A DNA stretch of 64,000 bases from Gaoshiqia sediminis (GTDB lineage Bacteria; Bacteroidota; Bacteroidia; Bacteroidales; Prolixibacteraceae): positions 1-64,000 of the forward strand of contig NZ_JAPAAF010000015.1 of NCBI RefSeq assembly GCF_025907915.1. Reading direction: 5' to 3'. The notes under the pieces are model-generated. The model saw only the letters and a program-made list of their open reading frames with translations, ran no database searches and had not been told where the DNA came from. A program made the position numbers and the translations under genes. Position 1 is the stretch's first letter. Every line of letters starts with the position of its first letter. Below, piece after piece: positions 10,301-18,548 of this stretch.

Positions 10301-10795
10301 GATGCGGTTTTCAGCGAAGATATGCTTCGGCCGGAACAACAAGATTTGGATATGTTTGTGGCCTCCATCGAAAACCTGTCGATTACCCAAAAACGCGTGG
10401 CCGAAGGTTACATGCGCGACGGAACGGTTGACCTGCTTTGCCCGCCACTGAAGGCCCTCATTCATATTATGGTTGAAGGATCATACGAGGGGAAAGGACG
10501 CAACCATCCGGACATCCGCGCTATGTTTACCCGCGAGGCGGTGCTGAACAGCGACTGGTACAAGCAGCGTTTGGTTGAAAAGCAACATCGCGACGTTGAA
10601 CAATGGACGAAGAATGTGGCTTATATCGAAGAGGTAATCAGCCGCAAAAACTTTGCTGACACGTCAGTCCGTCTGGCGCTTCCCGAACGGCTAAAAGTTG
10701 CCAAGGCCAAACTGAAAGAAGTTTCATCGCCGGCTTACCTGGCCGATTTGGCGGGTACACTTGGTGTTGACACGCTCAGCCCCATTGAAGCTTAG
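7328..10795 (+). CDS. Probable PPi-type phosphoenolpyruvate carboxykinase
   Basis: The 1155-residue protein has no membrane segment or signal peptide. Two segments resemble what is known of PPi-dependent PEPCK, a family characterised in Propionibacterium and Entamoeba and about 1,100-1,200 residues long. One is the segment around residue 335, YYGYCKKEVKTMISYSANL, followed by EEEHAGG. The other is the Gly/Lys/Ser loop TVSGGGKSEISKSI near 488, which corresponds to the kinase loop of PEPCKs. That enzyme interconverts oxaloacetate plus PPi with PEP plus CO2 plus Pi. The assignment is from remembered family features, without alignment. The long intact frame and the following terminator show a real, monocistronic gene. 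If the call is wrong, it is a large conserved cytosolic protein with a nucleotide/phosphate loop. Confidence 0.72.
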   Translation: MTVNRTFGIGNDSNEPEVSYKKKIQYINLKLAADGYPTCMAGAKSDLLEIAKPLLDSYNIKSRLLANQTSPLGQRVQNFLRDYLGDVPGDNSFTFPDHPFILDRHGLARMVSLPADGDYFESDIIRSYRTAQGILNNPKEDRRTTKGVFHIAEGGLPIPDDKKAVPKITFCKLLQHALNPPKELMRLPFTANQEKSAELFVSLMLRPIVVPEVAGVMTEKSMEIKFLAPGSLVSNLDFVESIFGNAGDPFLPENDAALNPDSWTGHTGCVILATHLTGLTKKELGLPHFDNATERQKRDGMCWKKEDEKYNDGSAFKITARDKRGVVVTLIADNYYGYCKKEVKTMISYSANLYGLAEEEHAGGAIAFRSYNLGEKCYLDERLPDNGLNFASFLYLFADMLELKKEGYAVDKKFRDVIYVPEDANFDLLKQTITWQNAGKKQVIKLLPYKYYIYPNGYKVEMKKRLEGPKWHLVGTMAEGTLCHKPCTVSGGGKSEISKSIQDAMIQGSVIVTDLHADLDMVEEIMSKDYSKRFKVPADYSVKKPRHILSRRRSLGSVIKLLTPADEYTDEYNEWLRSLPQRIKVLIYIIKGNYSQDWDKDWRKYFSVDQVNGIPGNELKFQSNKLLTSYLRVGHDVDNSWRIFLTRQDYNPSSKVQFEDDITASVVLDAKKLENLNPEYNNPSVKIVKNCESRLFQRPDDCVIKGYDKQGEKDLSSPNTFLSNFEPLTRKQVQEIKDDAIGFELYTQPVKDLINNFLASDSPEFLVVPSEPRLVDGIPSKNQRYLQVRPDLVDPVAKYVAEVGTRIFRKIPLDKVVFLPVNAVLPGRRNNPSEPENNVPPLAVYNPIHYQELPELFIDFICSITGKSPSTTGFGSEGALTKGPFNNLLPAADLNNAFLSYILTGYDGFSSAAGYVGPKYKVDHDISLLVPEIWCRMSVEERDPKFLIEHGYLERVENFTHNGKEVDASLLGYRITLRFVTHFMARIFSKPDAVFSEDMLRPEQQDLDMFVASIENLSITQKRVAEGYMRDGTVDLLCPPLKALIHIMVEGSYEGKGRNHPDIRAMFTREAVLNSDWYKQRLVEKQHRDVEQWTKNVAYIEEVISRKNFADTSVRLALPERLKVAKAKLKEVSSPAYLADLAGTLGVDTLSPIEA

Positions 10796-10813
10796 TTGAC
10801 AATTTTATGAAAT

Positions 10814-10848
10814 AGAAAAAAAGGAGTCCGGCGCGGCTCCTTTTTTTT
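10814..10848 (+). terminator. Rho-independent terminator
   Basis: The stem GGAGTC/GGCTCC with loop CGGCGC is flanked by an A run and followed by eight T. It ends the PEPCK-like transcript about 20 bases after its stop codon. Confidence 0.9.
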
Positions 10849-10913
10849 GTGACTTTTTTGTTATGAATCTGGTCAGGAATACGGGACAGCACCGGGTGGC
10901 CGGGCTTTGTGCT

Positions 10914-10921
10914 TATTTTTG
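10914..10921 (+). promoter_or_regulatory. Candidate -7 element (TATTTTTG) of the panE-like gene
   Basis: This fits TAnnTTTG and lies 23 bases before the ATG at 10945, after the preceding terminator, as expected for an independent transcript. Confidence 0.4.
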
Positions 10922-10944
10922 TGTGAAATAAGCAAACTGGCAAG

Positions 10945-11862
10945 ATGACTCTGAAATACGCGATTATTGGCGCTGGCGCCTTGGGTGGTTATTACGGCGG
11001 GCGGCTGGCCCAGGCAGGCAGCGATGTTCATTTTCTGTTTAATACCGATTACACCTATGTGTGCGATAATGGCTTTCGGGTTGATTCGGTGAGCGGTAAT
11101 TTCCATCTTTCAAAATTGAATGCGTATAATTCAACTTCTGCCATGCCGGTTTGCGATGTGGTGCTGGTTTGCCTGAAAACCACCAATAATCATTTGTTGC
11201 CGGAACTGCTGAAGCCAATTCTTCACGCGAATACGCTGGTGGTGTTGGTTCAGAATGGCTTAGGTTTGGAGGAGTCGCTTGAAAGGCACTTGCCGGACAT
11301 CCAGCTTGCCGGGGGGCTGGCTTTTATTTGTTCCAACAAAATTGGCCCGGGGCACATCCGGCATCTCGATTTGGGAAAGTTGGTGCTGGGTGCGCACAAG
11401 ATGAATCAACCCGAAGTCCTTCAACAGGTATGCAGGGATTTCCAACAAGCCGGAGTGCCTTGTCAGATGTCGGATGACCTGTATTTTTCGCGCTGGCAAA
11501 AGCTGGTTTGGAATGTGCCTTTCAATGGGTTGACGGTCGTGCTGAATACCACTACCGACCGGATAATGGCTAACCATTCCAGTCGCGAACTGGCTTTTGA
11601 ACTGATGCTGGAAGTAGTTGCAGCGGCCAACCAGTGCGGGGTGAAGCTGGAAGAATCTTTTGCCCGGAAAATGCTGGACATGACTGCCGGAATGACGCCC
11701 TATGCGCCAAGCATGAAGCTGGATTTCGATTTCAAACGCCCCATGGAAATCGAGGCGATCTACTCCAATCCGGTGAGTAAAGCTGCCGAAGCCGGTTTCG
11801 CGATGAAACAAGTGGCCATGCTTGAAAAACAACTTCGTTTTATTCAGGCACAACTGGCATAA
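10945..11862 (+). CDS. panE: 2-dehydropantoate 2-reductase family protein
   Basis: The 305-residue protein starts with the NADPH-binding motif GAGALGGYYGGRLA (residues 8-21) and has the ApbA/PanE two-domain layout. The N-terminal Rossmann half contains the VCLKTT strand. The C-terminal helical half contains FSRWQKLVWN, with the lysine that PanE uses in catalysis, and a MTAGMTPYAPSMKLD segment. PanE reduces ketopantoate to pantoate for coenzyme A synthesis. Paralogues with other 2-ketoacid substrates exist, so the gene symbol is likely rather than certain. It is a single gene between a terminator and a convergent neighbour. Confidence 0.85.
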   Translation: MTLKYAIIGAGALGGYYGGRLAQAGSDVHFLFNTDYTYVCDNGFRVDSVSGNFHLSKLNAYNSTSAMPVCDVVLVCLKTTNNHLLPELLKPILHANTLVVLVQNGLGLEESLERHLPDIQLAGGLAFICSNKIGPGHIRHLDLGKLVLGAHKMNQPEVLQQVCRDFQQAGVPCQMSDDLYFSRWQKLVWNVPFNGLTVVLNTTTDRIMANHSSRELAFELMLEVVAAANQCGVKLEESFARKMLDMTAGMTPYAPSMKLDFDFKRPMEIEAIYSNPVSKAAEAGFAMKQVAMLEKQLRFIQAQLA

Positions 11863-12073
11863 ACACATGCGGATTGCAGAAGGCGTGTGGCCCGATTAGG
11901 AGTGCCCTCTGACAACGATACGCATGATTTTGAAGTTCAGCCGAAAAAACTTGTACAGCTGAAAGAAAAAGTTGGTCCGCCAGAATTTTGTGGCACGGGT
12001 TGGTACCGGCGGATAAAATTCATCTTTGTACCCTCTTATTTCGTGTTTCTTTTCCATGGTTTTCTGCTATTGA

Positions 12074-13531
12074 TTATTCGGGTAGGAGCCACCAAAACGG
12101 GTATCCTTTTGCCTTGTGAATGAACATATAGTGCAGGAACAACTTGATCCAGTGGCCGGCCAGGCCCACTTCACCAACGGTTGCATTAATGTCGCGGCCC
12201 CAGTCGGGGTATTTTTCCCAATCGGGAACAATGGGCGATACGGTCATGGTGGCGCCCAGCCCTTTGGTCATGCTAAAACCGGCCGATACAATGCAGGCAG
12301 CGCCCATCCTTCCCATGCTGGCGGTGTGTTTGTGTTCGGTCGCTCCGTTTTTGATGAATCGGGCAATGTTCTGGGCAACGATTTTCCCGGTAACACCCGA
12401 GGGCATTCCCGTGCGCGGGGGAGCGGGAGTAATGGACAACCCGGTCGGACTTTGCATTGGCTTTGAAATGGGGTGAGGAGGGGCAAAAGCAATTCCGGTG
12501 GCATATAGGTTTGGGTAGGCCGGATTTTGGTAGGTTTGCGGCCAGTCTTTCACGCTCCATTCTTCAAAAGGTTTGGGCGTATAGTTGGCATCCACTTTCA
12601 TAAAACCATTTGGGGCAAAAATTTTCGGGGTAATATCAGTTCCCGATTGGTCGAAGGCTTTCAGGTCTTGTCCTTTAAACGCGGGAATGAGCATGGCAAA
12701 GTCAAACGCTGCCGTATTTTGTTCGCCTGCAAGCGTTTCGTAGTGGACCACACCTGGCTCCACCCGGGTAACTCCGGCTCGCTTTATCCAGTTGATGTTG
12801 TTTTCGGTCAGTACCGATTCGGCAAACACTTTGGTGGGGGTGATATACCCGCCGCGTTTGATAAATGCGCCACCCATGCCGAAGTCTCCCAGCTCGTACT
12901 CGTTGGTAATCCAGGTGATCTTAGCCAGGTGATCCAGTTTTTTACGTTTAAGTTCGAAGGCAATGTTCAGGGCATATTCAAAGGCTGCTCCCTGGCAGGT
13001 GGCTGAAGGGTGGCCGGTGCCTAAAAGAAAGTGCTGAACCTTTCCTTCTTTCATTTGTGCCATGCATTTTTGTAGTTCTTTCCAGGCATGAGCTGCGTGG
13101 TCATACGAGCAAACCGAGCAGGTGTATTTCCCGGGGCCGAGGCCGGGAGTAGCTTCAAAGTTCAACTTGGGGCCGGTGGCATTCACTAAATAATCATAGG
13201 TTACTTTTTCCACCTCACCTTTACGTTCTTCCGAAACATGTTCAATCGTAACATAAGCAGTTCCGGATTCCCGGTCGCCCTCCGGATGGATCGATACAGC
13301 TTTGGCTTGTTTGTAAACAATACCCCAGCGGCGATATACTTTTTCCAGTTTGAAACGTACCTGATCCACTGTCATCCGGCCAACTCCCACCCAAATGTTG
13401 GAGGGAACCCACTGATAATACCGGTTGGGTGAAACCACCGTCACCTCGTGGTTCTTCCCCAGCTTCTTTTTTAGAAAGGAGGCTGCGGTGTGCCCCGAAA
13501 TACCCGCTCCCAACACAAGAACTTTTGCCAT
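12074..13531 (-). CDS. Sulfide:quinone oxidoreductase-like FAD-dependent oxidoreductase
   Basis: From the ATG at 13531 the protein is 485 residues and opens directly with the FAD-binding motif LGAGISG, the usual family start. A longer frame to 13648 adds 39 unrelated residues and is rejected. Cysteines lie in YTCSVCSYDHA near residue 138 and in SATCQG near 178, with another in GAACIVSAGF near the C-terminus. Such cysteines carry the persulfide relay in sulfide:quinone reductases. The C-terminal helices could dock on the membrane. The likely role is oxidising sulfide with transfer of electrons to menaquinone. The exact type (III or VI) and substrate remain inference; a related NADH dehydrogenase or flavocytochrome c subunit is the alternative. 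Confidence 0.8.
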   Translation of the reverse strand: MAKVLVLGAGISGHTAASFLKKKLGKNHEVTVVSPNRYYQWVPSNIWVGVGRMTVDQVRFKLEKVYRRWGIVYKQAKAVSIHPEGDRESGTAYVTIEHVSEERKGEVEKVTYDYLVNATGPKLNFEATPGLGPGKYTCSVCSYDHAAHAWKELQKCMAQMKEGKVQHFLLGTGHPSATCQGAAFEYALNIAFELKRKKLDHLAKITWITNEYELGDFGMGGAFIKRGGYITPTKVFAESVLTENNINWIKRAGVTRVEPGVVHYETLAGEQNTAAFDFAMLIPAFKGQDLKAFDQSGTDITPKIFAPNGFMKVDANYTPKPFEEWSVKDWPQTYQNPAYPNLYATGIAFAPPHPISKPMQSPTGLSITPAPPRTGMPSGVTGKIVAQNIARFIKNGATEHKHTASMGRMGAACIVSAGFSMTKGLGATMTVSPIVPDWEKYPDWGRDINATVGEVGLAGHWIKLFLHYMFIHKAKGYPFWWLLPE

Positions 13532-13636
13532 AACTTTAAACTGATTAAAATGACATATGTTTGAAATATACAATTTAGCCATTTTTCGGAATAGCGGCAT
13601 TAACTGTTTTGATGTTAAAGGGATAGGTTTAAAAAC

Positions 13637-13668
13637 AAAAAGGAGCACCCAAGTGGCTGCTCCTTTTT
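13637..13668 (-). terminator. Terminator hairpin after the POT transporter gene
   Basis: AAAAAGGAGCA and TGCTCCTTTTT form a perfect stem around a 10-base loop, just past the transporter stop codon at 13686. The A and T runs make it usable in both directions. Confidence 0.85.
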
Positions 13669-13685
13669 ATTCGGAAAAATATTAT

Positions 13686-15353
13686 TTAGGCGTTGTTTGT
13701 TGCTTGTTCCAATCTTTTCAGAATTCCGAAGATAAATCCGGCAGACAAAACACACATCACAACCAGAATGGCGAAAAATTGCCACAACTCAATTTTATCC
13801 CAGAGAATACCGATTAAGCCGGCAGCCAGGTTCCCAAATGCTGTAGCACCCAGCCAGCCGCCTTGTGCCAGACCTTTGTATTTTGGTGGAGCAACTTTCG
13901 ATACAAATGAAATCCCGATAGGGCTCAGGAATAATTCAGCAACAGTTAATACCAGGTAGCAGTTAATCAACCAATAGGGTGAAACCAGATTTTCGGAAAC
14001 GCCACCATTTAGCTGTCCGGGAGATGTTAATCCCATTGAAGCAGTAATCAATAAACCAAATCCAATGGCAGTGATCACCATACCAATACCAATTTTTTTA
14101 GGTGCCGAGGGCTCTTTCCCTTTGTTCCGCAGCCAAGTGAAAATTCCAATAATTACCGGAGTCAGGAACACGATGAAGATCGGGTTAAACTGCTGGAATT
14201 TTTGTGGTGTGATGGTGTAGTCGCCACTGAATGATGAAATTGTATAATAAGCGAGTGCAGCTCCGGCAAGAGTTACGGCACCACCAATTAATTTTGTTCT
14301 TCCTGATTTTCCGGAGATCAACAGAATTGAGCCAATAATTGCAAAAAGAATAGGTAATAACTGGCTTAGGTCAAACAGCACATAAGTACTAGGTTTCACA
14401 TGTCCCAACTGGGTATAGTCACGGGCAAAAATGGTCATGGTAAAACCATTTTGGTGGAAAGCCATCCAGAAGAAAATAACAACAAAGAAAACCAAGCCTA
14501 AAGCAATCAGTCGTTCTTTTGTCTGTTGAGGAGTTAATACCACAAGCTTATCCTTGTGTTCAGCCGATTTTGCTTTTTGTTTCTCCGTGATGTCTGCATG
14601 TTTGTAGTATTTTCTGAATCCGATAAAAATCAGGAATGAAATAACCATACTGGCTGCTGCTACGGCAAATCCTGCATTGTATGATTGCCCCAATGTGTCG
14701 ATATAATCTTTGCTGAAAGAAGCCAGGTCTGTAAAGTTGGCACCCATTTGTGCTTTTGCAAGTTCTGTAAGTCTCGAAACATCTTCCAGCTTGCCATCCA
14801 AGTATTGATGAGCTAAGTGAGGGATTGAAGAATCGTAAGTGAAATTTTTACCTTTTAACACCCAGTTGCCAATTGCTTCGGCAGCCGATGGTGCGAAAAA
14901 GGCACCAATATTAATACCCATGTAAAAAATGTTGAAGGCATTATCCCGGTTGGCACTATATTTCGGATCGTCGTACAGGTTTCCAACCAGCGCCTGCAGG
15001 TTTCCTTTGAAGAAGCCTGTCCCAAGCGAAATGACAGCCAATGCTGAATAAACCATGGCGATTCCCATTCCCGGCATTGCCAGTAGAAGATAGCCCAGAA
15101 ACATGACGACGGTTCCCAAAGTAATGGTTTTGCCATAGCCTAAAACGTTGTCGGCAATATAACCACCCAGTAGCGGGAGAAAATAAATTCCAAACAGGAA
15201 GCCACCGTAGATACCACCGGCTTCGGCTGTTGAAAAGCCAAACTTGGCTTGTAGGTAAAGCACAAAAATGGCTAACATGGTGTAGTAACCAAAGCGTTCG
15301 CCCATGTTGGCAAAAAATGCCACCAATAGCCCCTTGGGATGTCCTTTCAGCAT
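13686..15353 (-). CDS. Peptide MFS transporter, POT/PTR family
   Basis: The 555-residue protein has about 14 membrane segments and the POT signature around residues 15-30 (GERFGYYTMLAIFVLYLQ), then LPLLGGYIAD and FNIFYMGINIGAF. Members import di- and tripeptides with protons. The ExxER proton-coupling motif of helix 1 reads N-M-G-E-R here, with Asn in place of the first Glu. The gene stands alone between a good promoter (15406..15434) and a terminator. Peptide uptake fits the Xaa-His dipeptidase about 5 kb away, but linkage is only positional. Confidence 0.92.
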   Translation of the reverse strand: MLKGHPKGLLVAFFANMGERFGYYTMLAIFVLYLQAKFGFSTAEAGGIYGGFLFGIYFLPLLGGYIADNVLGYGKTITLGTVVMFLGYLLLAMPGMGIAMVYSALAVISLGTGFFKGNLQALVGNLYDDPKYSANRDNAFNIFYMGINIGAFFAPSAAEAIGNWVLKGKNFTYDSSIPHLAHQYLDGKLEDVSRLTELAKAQMGANFTDLASFSKDYIDTLGQSYNAGFAVAAASMVISFLIFIGFRKYYKHADITEKQKAKSAEHKDKLVVLTPQQTKERLIALGLVFFVVIFFWMAFHQNGFTMTIFARDYTQLGHVKPSTYVLFDLSQLLPILFAIIGSILLISGKSGRTKLIGGAVTLAGAALAYYTISSFSGDYTITPQKFQQFNPIFIVFLTPVIIGIFTWLRNKGKEPSAPKKIGIGMVITAIGFGLLITASMGLTSPGQLNGGVSENLVSPYWLINCYLVLTVAELFLSPIGISFVSKVAPPKYKGLAQGGWLGATAFGNLAAGLIGILWDKIELWQFFAILVVMCVLSAGFIFGILKRLEQATNNA

Positions 15354-15405
15354 AATTGATCTTTTTAATTAGTAAATTTTTTGTTGTAAAGTTTTGCAAG
15401 ACTGG

Positions 15406-15434
15406 CAAATATAGTCAACTTTTTGGCTTTGCAA
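15406..15434 (-). promoter_or_regulatory. Bacteroidota-type promoter of the POT transporter
   Basis: On the minus strand a TTG at 15432..15434 is separated by 18 bases from TATATTTG at 15406..15413. Both elements match the -33/-7 consensus and spacing, giving a leader of about 45 bases. This is the best complete promoter in the window. Confidence 0.65.
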
Positions 15435-15584
15435 GTTTGATAAATATCAGGTCCAGGGAAATCGCTTTTAAAATATAGTTCACCCTTTCCATGCACATGT
15501 GCCTCAAAAGCTTCCAATGCCTGAGGCATTTCCGGTAGGTGCAGGATAAGTTAATCTGGGCTTTCCACGGGGCTATGGCATGTT

Positions 15585-15674
15585 GGTCACGACGTGTCGT
15601 GACCGTACCTGGCTTTCCCGGTTTAGGACGTTTCGGATTTTATCCGGCGTGTAAGGCCACGGCATGCCGTGGCC
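15585..15674. repeat. Two 20-bp palindromes
   Basis: At 15585..15604 the arms GGTCACGAC and GTCGTGACC flank a GT centre. At 15655..15674 the 20 bases GGCCACGGCATGCCGTGGCC are a perfect palindrome. Both sit in the gap between the divergent POT and NAD(P)HX genes, just before the 68-bp repeat copy 2. They look like REP-type sequences; a related GCGTGCCGCGGCC motif occurs near 34930. Confidence 0.75.
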
Positions 15675-15691
15675 GGGCGGGTGGTGACGAC

Positions 15692-15759
15692 CTTAAAAGA
15701 GCAGTTTAACATCTTCTAATAGGAAGAATGGCATTTAATTCCTAAAAGCGATTTCCCTG
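15692..15759. repeat. 68-bp dispersed repeat, copy 2
   Basis: Near-identical to 110..177 in the same orientation, and again placed just upstream of a plus-strand gene. Confidence 0.8.
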
Positions 15760-15803
15760 ATATCAGGTCGGGAAAGATAGTTTTTCGTAAATTCGGTATA
15801 AAA

Positions 15804-17324
15804 ATGCCGGATATGAAGATTTTTACCACCAAACAGATTGCTGAAATTGATCAATATACCATTCAGAATGAACCCATTGCTGATATCGATTTGATGGAGC
15901 GGGCTTCGTTGCAGCTGGTTAACTGGCTGATTCATCGCTTGTCGAACGAGCGGAAGCTACTCTTTTTTGTTGGGCCGGGCAACAATGGGGGCGATGCTTT
16001 GTCTATCGCCCGTCAGATGGCGGACTGCGATTATTCCTGCGAAGTCTATTTGCTCGATTTTGGCAAAGGGCTGAAAGGCTCACCGGCCATCAACTGGCAG
16101 CGGCTGGTAGAGCAAGGAAAGGTGAAACTGGTTAAAATTGCTTCGGAGGCGGACTTCCCCGAAATACCCGCTGATGCCGTGGTGATCGATGGACTGTTTG
16201 GTTCGGGCCTGACCCGTCCGCTTGACGGGCTGGCGGAAAGCTTGGTGGTACGGATTAATGACCGGGGGGCAATGGTGGTTGCTGTCGATATTCCCAGCGG
16301 CCTGTTCGGCGAGGATAATTCGCAGAACGACCTGTCGAAAGTAATCCGGGCCAGCCACACGCTCACCTTTCAGTTTCCCAAGTTGAGCTTCTTTTTCCCG
16401 GAACACGAACAGTTGCTGGGCGACTGGGAAGTGCTGCCTATTGGTTTGCACCCGGAGGCGATTTCTACCATGCGAACTCCGTTTCATTTTTTAACCGATA
16501 AATATATCACATCGCTCATCCGCCCGAGGGGCAAGTTTTCGCATAAAGGCACTTACGGTCATGCCCTGCTGATTGCCGGCTCGTATGGCAAAATGGGAGC
16601 TGCCGTGCTGGCTTCAAAAGCTTGTTTGCGCGGGGGCACCGGCTTGCTCACCAGTCATGTTCCGCACACGGGGTATGGTTTCATCCAAAGTTGCGTGCCC
16701 GAGGCTATGTGCTCAATCGATGCTTCGGATCTGATGTTTACCGAGTTTCCCGATCTGAAGTCATTTTCGGCCGTAGGAGTGGGGCCCGGCCTGGGCTGCA
16801 AATCCAACTCTCAGCGGGCGCTGAAAGAACTTCTGTTGGCTAATCCTCAAAAGCTGGTGCTCGATGCCGACGCGCTGAACATTCTTTCTCAGCATGAAGA
16901 TTGGTACGGGCTGCTTCCGAAAAACAGCATCCTCACGCCGCACCCCAAAGAGTTTGAACGGCTGGCCGGCGAAACTGCCGACTCCTGGTCGCGCTTGCTG
17001 TTACAGCAATGGTTTTCTAAAAATCACGGAGTAATTGTCGTGTTGAAAGGGGCCCATACGTGTATTACTTTTCCAAATGGACAGGTATATTTTAATACGA
17101 CCGGTAACCCGGGGATGGCTACTGCCGGTAGCGGCGATGTGCTCACCGGACTGATCCTGGGCTTGCTGGCCCAACCCTATTCCCCGGAAGAAGCCGCTTT
17201 GCTGGGTGTTTACCTGCATGGGCTGGCCGGCGACCTGGCCATGAAGCAGTATGGACAGGAAGCGCTGATTGCAGGCGATTTGATTGACCATTTCGGGAAA
17301 GCATTTTTGGAACTCACAAAATAA
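15804..17324 (+). CDS. nnr: Bifunctional NAD(P)HX epimerase / ADP-dependent NAD(P)HX dehydratase
   Basis: This two-domain enzyme repairs hydrated NADH and NADPH. The N-terminal YjeF/epimerase domain (about residues 1-215) has GPGNNGGDAL near 58 and the DGLFGSGLTR/VDIPSGL segments. The C-terminal ribokinase-like dehydratase (about 225-500) has HKGTYGHALLIAGS, LDADALN, LTPHPKEF and the catalytic AGSGDVLTG near 442. Length (506) is normal for the fusion. The in-frame ATG at 15813 (MKIFTTKQ) matches the usual family start and may be the true one. Confidence 0.95.
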   Translation: MPDMKIFTTKQIAEIDQYTIQNEPIADIDLMERASLQLVNWLIHRLSNERKLLFFVGPGNNGGDALSIARQMADCDYSCEVYLLDFGKGLKGSPAINWQRLVEQGKVKLVKIASEADFPEIPADAVVIDGLFGSGLTRPLDGLAESLVVRINDRGAMVVAVDIPSGLFGEDNSQNDLSKVIRASHTLTFQFPKLSFFFPEHEQLLGDWEVLPIGLHPEAISTMRTPFHFLTDKYITSLIRPRGKFSHKGTYGHALLIAGSYGKMGAAVLASKACLRGGTGLLTSHVPHTGYGFIQSCVPEAMCSIDASDLMFTEFPDLKSFSAVGVGPGLGCKSNSQRALKELLLANPQKLVLDADALNILSQHEDWYGLLPKNSILTPHPKEFERLAGETADSWSRLLLQQWFSKNHGVIVVLKGAHTCITFPNGQVYFNTTGNPGMATAGSGDVLTGLILGLLAQPYSPEEAALLGVYLHGLAGDLAMKQYGQEALIAGDLIDHFGKAFLELTK

Positions 17325-17447
17325 AACAAGCTTCTTTCCGGTTTTAGGAACGGGACTTTTGCCGTTCGACCGTTATTTTAGCCGAAATTGTCAGCTTTTG
17401 CCCCTACATTCATTAATTTTGAAACCAATCACAAAAAACAATTAAAC

Positions 17448-18539
17448 ATGAAAACCAGATACGTTTTAACTTTTATTTTACTGTTTGCCAGCCTAAGTAT
17501 TTTTGCCCAACGTTCCAAGGACGAATCAACGGCCTTGGTTTTGACTGACGGGATTATTTATAGTCTGCCGCGCACCGGCATCCGTGTTTATGTGAAAGCA
17601 ACGCAGGAAAAATTCTTCCACGGCCCGTATTTTCAGTATGCCGAAGCCATGCTGGGACTGAAAGATGCCGCTTCGTCGGACCGGGAGAGCTGGACCATAA
17701 ACGATATCCGCATCGAAACCTTCAGCGAGGCCGACCCGCAACAGGTGCACAAAGCGAAGGGAAAAGGTGCCGCCCTGGTAAGCCTGACCTCGTCGGGTGT
17801 GCTGGCCGGCATCAACAAAGAGGTGGACAGTGAAGAGGAAACAGCTGCGGTATCAACTTTTCTGGCCGATACAAAAACACCGGAATATCCGTTTCTGGAT
17901 TTGTCATTGAACCCGTTTTTCGAAAAACCGGACTCAGCCAGCAGAACGGTGTTGATTGTTAAATCGCTGGAAGAAAAGGCACAGGAAGCTGCCCATACCA
18001 TCACCAAGTTGCGCAAGCGCCGGTTTAAATCGCTGGCCAATGCCTATGAAGAGCAATTGCCCGACGGGCGTGCTTACGAACTGATGGTGGATGAGCTTGG
18101 AAAACTGGAAGCCGAATATGTGGCGCTGTTTGCAGGCAAAACCTTTAAAAAATCGTTCGACTATTGTTTTGATTTCATCCCGGGCGAAAACTCCGTGTCG
18201 GGCGAAGTGGTGTTCCGCTTTTCCGAAACCAAAGGCGTGTTGCCCAAAACCGACCTGAGCGGGAAGCCCATTGTGGTGGATCTGAAAAAGCTGGAAGACC
18301 TGGCATCGGCGCAGGAAAAGCAAAAATCGCAGGTTGAGGGGGTAAGCGGCGTGTTTTACCGTATTCCGGGCAAAGCGGAGATCCGCATCCAGAACGGCAT
18401 CAACCTGATGGCCGTTACCCGGGCCGACATTGCCCAGTTCGGCACCGTTACGCCACTTCCGGAGGAACTGCTTGACGGAATCCATCAAATCGTTTTCCAC
18501 CCGAAAACAGGCGGAATAAAAAGTATTCTCTTGAAATAA
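17448..18539 (+). CDS. DUF4831 family secreted protein
   Basis: From ATG 17448 the 363-residue product has a clear signal peptide (KTRYVLTFILLFASLSIFAQ) followed by a soluble, likely periplasmic protein. The segments LTDGIIYSLPRTGIRV and FHGPYFQYAEAMLGL resemble the DUF4831 family of Bacteroidota. No catalytic motif or function is known to me. A frame 20 residues longer exists but would place the signal peptide internally. The gene follows the NAD(P)HX enzyme by about 120 bases and is followed by a long inverted repeat. Confidence 0.82.
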   Translation: MKTRYVLTFILLFASLSIFAQRSKDESTALVLTDGIIYSLPRTGIRVYVKATQEKFFHGPYFQYAEAMLGLKDAASSDRESWTINDIRIETFSEADPQQVHKAKGKGAALVSLTSSGVLAGINKEVDSEEETAAVSTFLADTKTPEYPFLDLSLNPFFEKPDSASRTVLIVKSLEEKAQEAAHTITKLRKRRFKSLANAYEEQLPDGRAYELMVDELGKLEAEYVALFAGKTFKKSFDYCFDFIPGENSVSGEVVFRFSETKGVLPKTDLSGKPIVVDLKKLEDLASAQEKQKSQVEGVSGVFYRIPGKAEIRIQNGINLMAVTRADIAQFGTVTPLPEELLDGIHQIVFHPKTGGIKSILLK

Positions 18540-18548
18540 CAGCCAATT

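Noticed and set aside
11887-12123. 78-codon frame on the plus strand
   Set aside because: It overlaps the 3' end of the convergent flavoprotein gene, has no recognisable start context or family pattern, and looks like chance.
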